64,000 bases of DNA. It comes from Gammaproteobacteria bacterium (GTDB lineage Bacteria > Pseudomonadota > Gammaproteobacteria > DSM-16500). Positions 62,427 through 64,000 of this stretch are shown here, piece by piece. A model generated the notes under the pieces. It had not been told where the DNA came from. It saw only the letters and a program-made list of their open reading frames with translations, and did no database searches. A program made the position numbers and the translations under genes. Numbering within the stretch: the first letter of the stretch is position 1; each line of letters starts with the position of its first letter. Location of the stretch: the NCBI GenBank assembly GCA_019634835.1, contig JAHCAO010000007.1, positions 32,451 through 96,450 on the forward strand, in the 5' to 3' direction.

Positions 62427-63542
62427 TTATTGATATCGTTTCGCTTCCATGAAAGAAACCCCATCGGTAGAAAGTTTGTTGCCTGCATCAAGATTTGCGC
62501 GATCCAGAATTCTATCTTGTACGTTTACCCATTTTGAAATTTTTAATGTCACTTGGCCAGCAGGCTGAGTATATGACAACATTATTCCTCCTTTCCCTAT
62601 TACTATTTCTTTTTCTTTTGTATTTTTTGTATTTTCTGCTAGTACTTGTAATACTTGTAATATTTGATCAGAAATACCAAAATGCGGTTTAAAGAAAAAG
62701 AACTTGTTTATTTCATTGCGTATTTGGTTGTAAAAACCTGTCATGAGAGCAGCGATTTGAATCACTTTCCTAACTGGAGAGTTATCCTCGCCTGCTGCAA
62801 TCTCTTCCACGTCGTCTAGTAATTTGCGCATAGAAATCGCCAAGCTTTCGTTCGCGAAAGACGAATTATTTTCTTCTGTTTTTAATCTCCTTCCTATCTT
62901 TCTCAGATCAGAAAGCATACTATTCAAGTACTTTTTATATTCATCTTCAATTTTTTTAATGTGAGTAGGATTCCTCCCCTCTCCGTGTTCAAAAATATAA
63001 TAGACTTTTGTCTGATCCATAATTATTCCATCTTCTTCATCAAATTTTTTCAGAAGCTCAGGATTGGTAGAATAATATTTAAATTCACTATCGATTTTTT
63101 TTACTAAATTTCCGCTTCCTCGATAAAAAATCATTTTTTTAATATCACCCATCAACTCTTGATATTCTTCTGTCTTTTTAGGCAAATAATCCTTTTTTTC
63201 CACTGCATTAATAACATTAATAATCGCGTTACTCGTGATTTTTTTATTCGTTACTTTTTCTAATTGGTTTTTAAGAAAAGCCTTAAACATCATTAATGTG
63301 ATGCGATTCAATCCAGCATCATTGTTAAATATATAACGATAGAGATAATGATAGAGTTCGGGTACATATATTTGTGTAGATAATTCTTTATCTAATGGAA
63401 GAAGTCCTAATGTTAATAGATTTAAATATTGTGTCATTATTTCTGGAGTAATTTTTGCTCCCTCTGTAAGCAAACGCTCTGCATCACTTAACGTCGAAAC
63501 TGAATTATTCTTATGGGATGGCTTCTGCCTAACATGTGACAT
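62427..63542 (-). CDS. Unknown helical protein, 371 aa (possible secreted effector)
   Basis: I do not recognise this protein. It is soluble, Lys/Glu/Asn-rich, predicted helical, with no signal peptide. Features: an N-terminal basic patch (RQKPSHKNN), long helical repeats with coiled-coil character (FKAFLKNQLEKVTNKKITSN), a Phe-rich patch (NKFFFFKPHF) and a beta-rich C-terminus (GGIMLSYTQPAGQVTLKISKW). It is opposite in strand to the SDR and stands with two other unknown proteins in this region. The 63543-63837 gap upstream shows nothing but likely promoter sequence. Confidence 0.7.
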   Translation of the reverse strand: MSHVRQKPSHKNNSVSTLSDAERLLTEGAKITPEIMTQYLNLLTLGLLPLDKELSTQIYVPELYHYLYRYIFNNDAGLNRITLMMFKAFLKNQLEKVTNKKITSNAIINVINAVEKKDYLPKKTEEYQELMGDIKKMIFYRGSGNLVKKIDSEFKYYSTNPELLKKFDEEDGIIMDQTKVYYIFEHGEGRNPTHIKKIEDEYKKYLNSMLSDLRKIGRRLKTEENNSSFANESLAISMRKLLDDVEEIAAGEDNSPVRKVIQIAALMTGFYNQIRNEINKFFFFKPHFGISDQILQVLQVLAENTKNTKEKEIVIGKGGIMLSYTQPAGQVTLKISKWVNVQDRILDRANLDAGNKLSTDGVSFMEAKRYQ

Positions 63543-63837
63543 TGTTCTAACCTCGCTCTGTGTTATTGATATATCTTATTGATTTTTTATAATATATTTT
63601 TTAATCTAATGATTTAATGGTCAAATTATAGCCAAACTATTTTAAAAATAGCAACCTCGGCTGACATAAAAAAATGCTTCACGGGTGGCCTCTACAAGTT
63701 TATTCCGATAAATACTCTTTTCTAATCAACGGATTAAATCATCATTCTTTGCTCACTATACAGAAAACATTGCAGATAAGTGGATGTACTATACTTTAAT
63801 TTAATCAATCAAGATAAAAACAAGAAGAGGCAAGGTA

Positions 63838-64000
63838 ATGCAATCGGATAGAGAACCCAATCAACAAGACACTGTTGTTAGAAGTGAAGCGGATTATAAA
63901 GCAGCTTTTAAACAGTTGGCAGAGCGTAGCCAAGATTTTTTAAAAAAAGCGGACATTGGTGCCCCCCCTACAACAGAAAACCGCATTAGCACATTGGTTG
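63838..64000 (+). CDS. Unknown protein, N-terminal fragment (cut by window end)
   Basis: An open frame from ATG 63838 to the window end (54 residues: MQSDREPNQQDTVVRSEADY...). A good ribosome site AGAGG lies seven bases before the ATG. The residues seen are polar and helical (KAAFKQLAERSQDFLKKADIG), with no recognisable domain. The rest is outside the window. Confidence 0.7.
   Translation, partial: MQSDREPNQQDTVVRSEADYKAAFKQLAERSQDFLKKADIGAPPTTENRISTLV

Overview
The window is a gammaproteobacterial chromosome segment, AT-rich by eye. I infer an intracellular or host-associated member of the Legionellales (Coxiella/Legionella-like). Support comes from a classic division and cell-wall (dcw) cluster, the sspB-sspA-tRNA-rpsI-rplM and glmM-ftsH-rlmE-greA-dnaJ-dnaK-grpE blocks, a large LPS-type sugar locus, and several long lineage-specific proteins without recognisable domains, of the sort often secreted by such bacteria. 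The genus cannot be fixed from the sequence alone.

Layout. (1) 1-15454, minus strand: the dcw cluster, transcribed mraZ-rsmH-ftsL-ftsI-murE-mraY-murD-ftsW-murG-murC-murB-ftsQ-ftsA-ftsZ. murF and ddl, normally inside this cluster, are absent. Upstream of mraZ is a 10-bp-periodic GTGG array that looks like the MraZ operator. (2) 15.6-19.7 kb: RNase P RNA, a family 2 glycosyltransferase, rsmI, and the divergent yraN-diaA-dolP set. (3) 20-23 kb: an unknown protein and a hybrid sensor kinase. (4) 23.1-31 kb: sspB/sspA, tRNA-Gln, ribosomal proteins S9 and L13, an HU-like protein, glmM, ftsH, rlmE and greA. (5) 31-38.4 kb: dnaJ, dnaK and grpE with two sigma-32-like promoters, and divergent nadK-recN-thiamine pyrophosphokinase. 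(6) 38.4-64 kb: nucleotide-sugar and polysaccharide genes (ugd, GT-C transferase, galU, two GT4 enzymes, galE, a polyprenyl-phosphate sugar transferase, wzm/wzt-type ABC exporter, GHMP sugar kinase, a ColD/RfbH-like sugar dehydratase, two SDR epimerases), interleaved with unknown proteins and an adenylate cyclase-like protein.

The most unusual content is a superfamily of intergenic fold-back elements (3909-4077, 15744-15890, 49950-50121, 55528-55688, 57616-57832, 61076-61248, plus a shrunken copy at 47380-47488 and solo arms near 18054 and 44005). Each full copy has long inverted arms enclosing two small hairpins: one with an AGGA loop, then a four-base linker, then GCAAAA-N/N-TTTTGC. The stems show compensatory base changes between two sequence-divergent subfamilies, so the folded shape itself appears conserved. 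The arms of one element match each other much better than they match the arms of other elements. A separate 220-bp element at 19821-20040 has GTAA termini and an exact 8-bp target duplication, like an IS66-type MITE.

The dcw genes make and polymerise lipid II and build the divisome. The polysaccharide genes would supply UDP-glucose, UDP-galactose, UDP-glucuronate and one or more unusual deoxy- or heptose-derived sugars, assemble a glycan on undecaprenyl phosphate, and export it through the ABC transporter.
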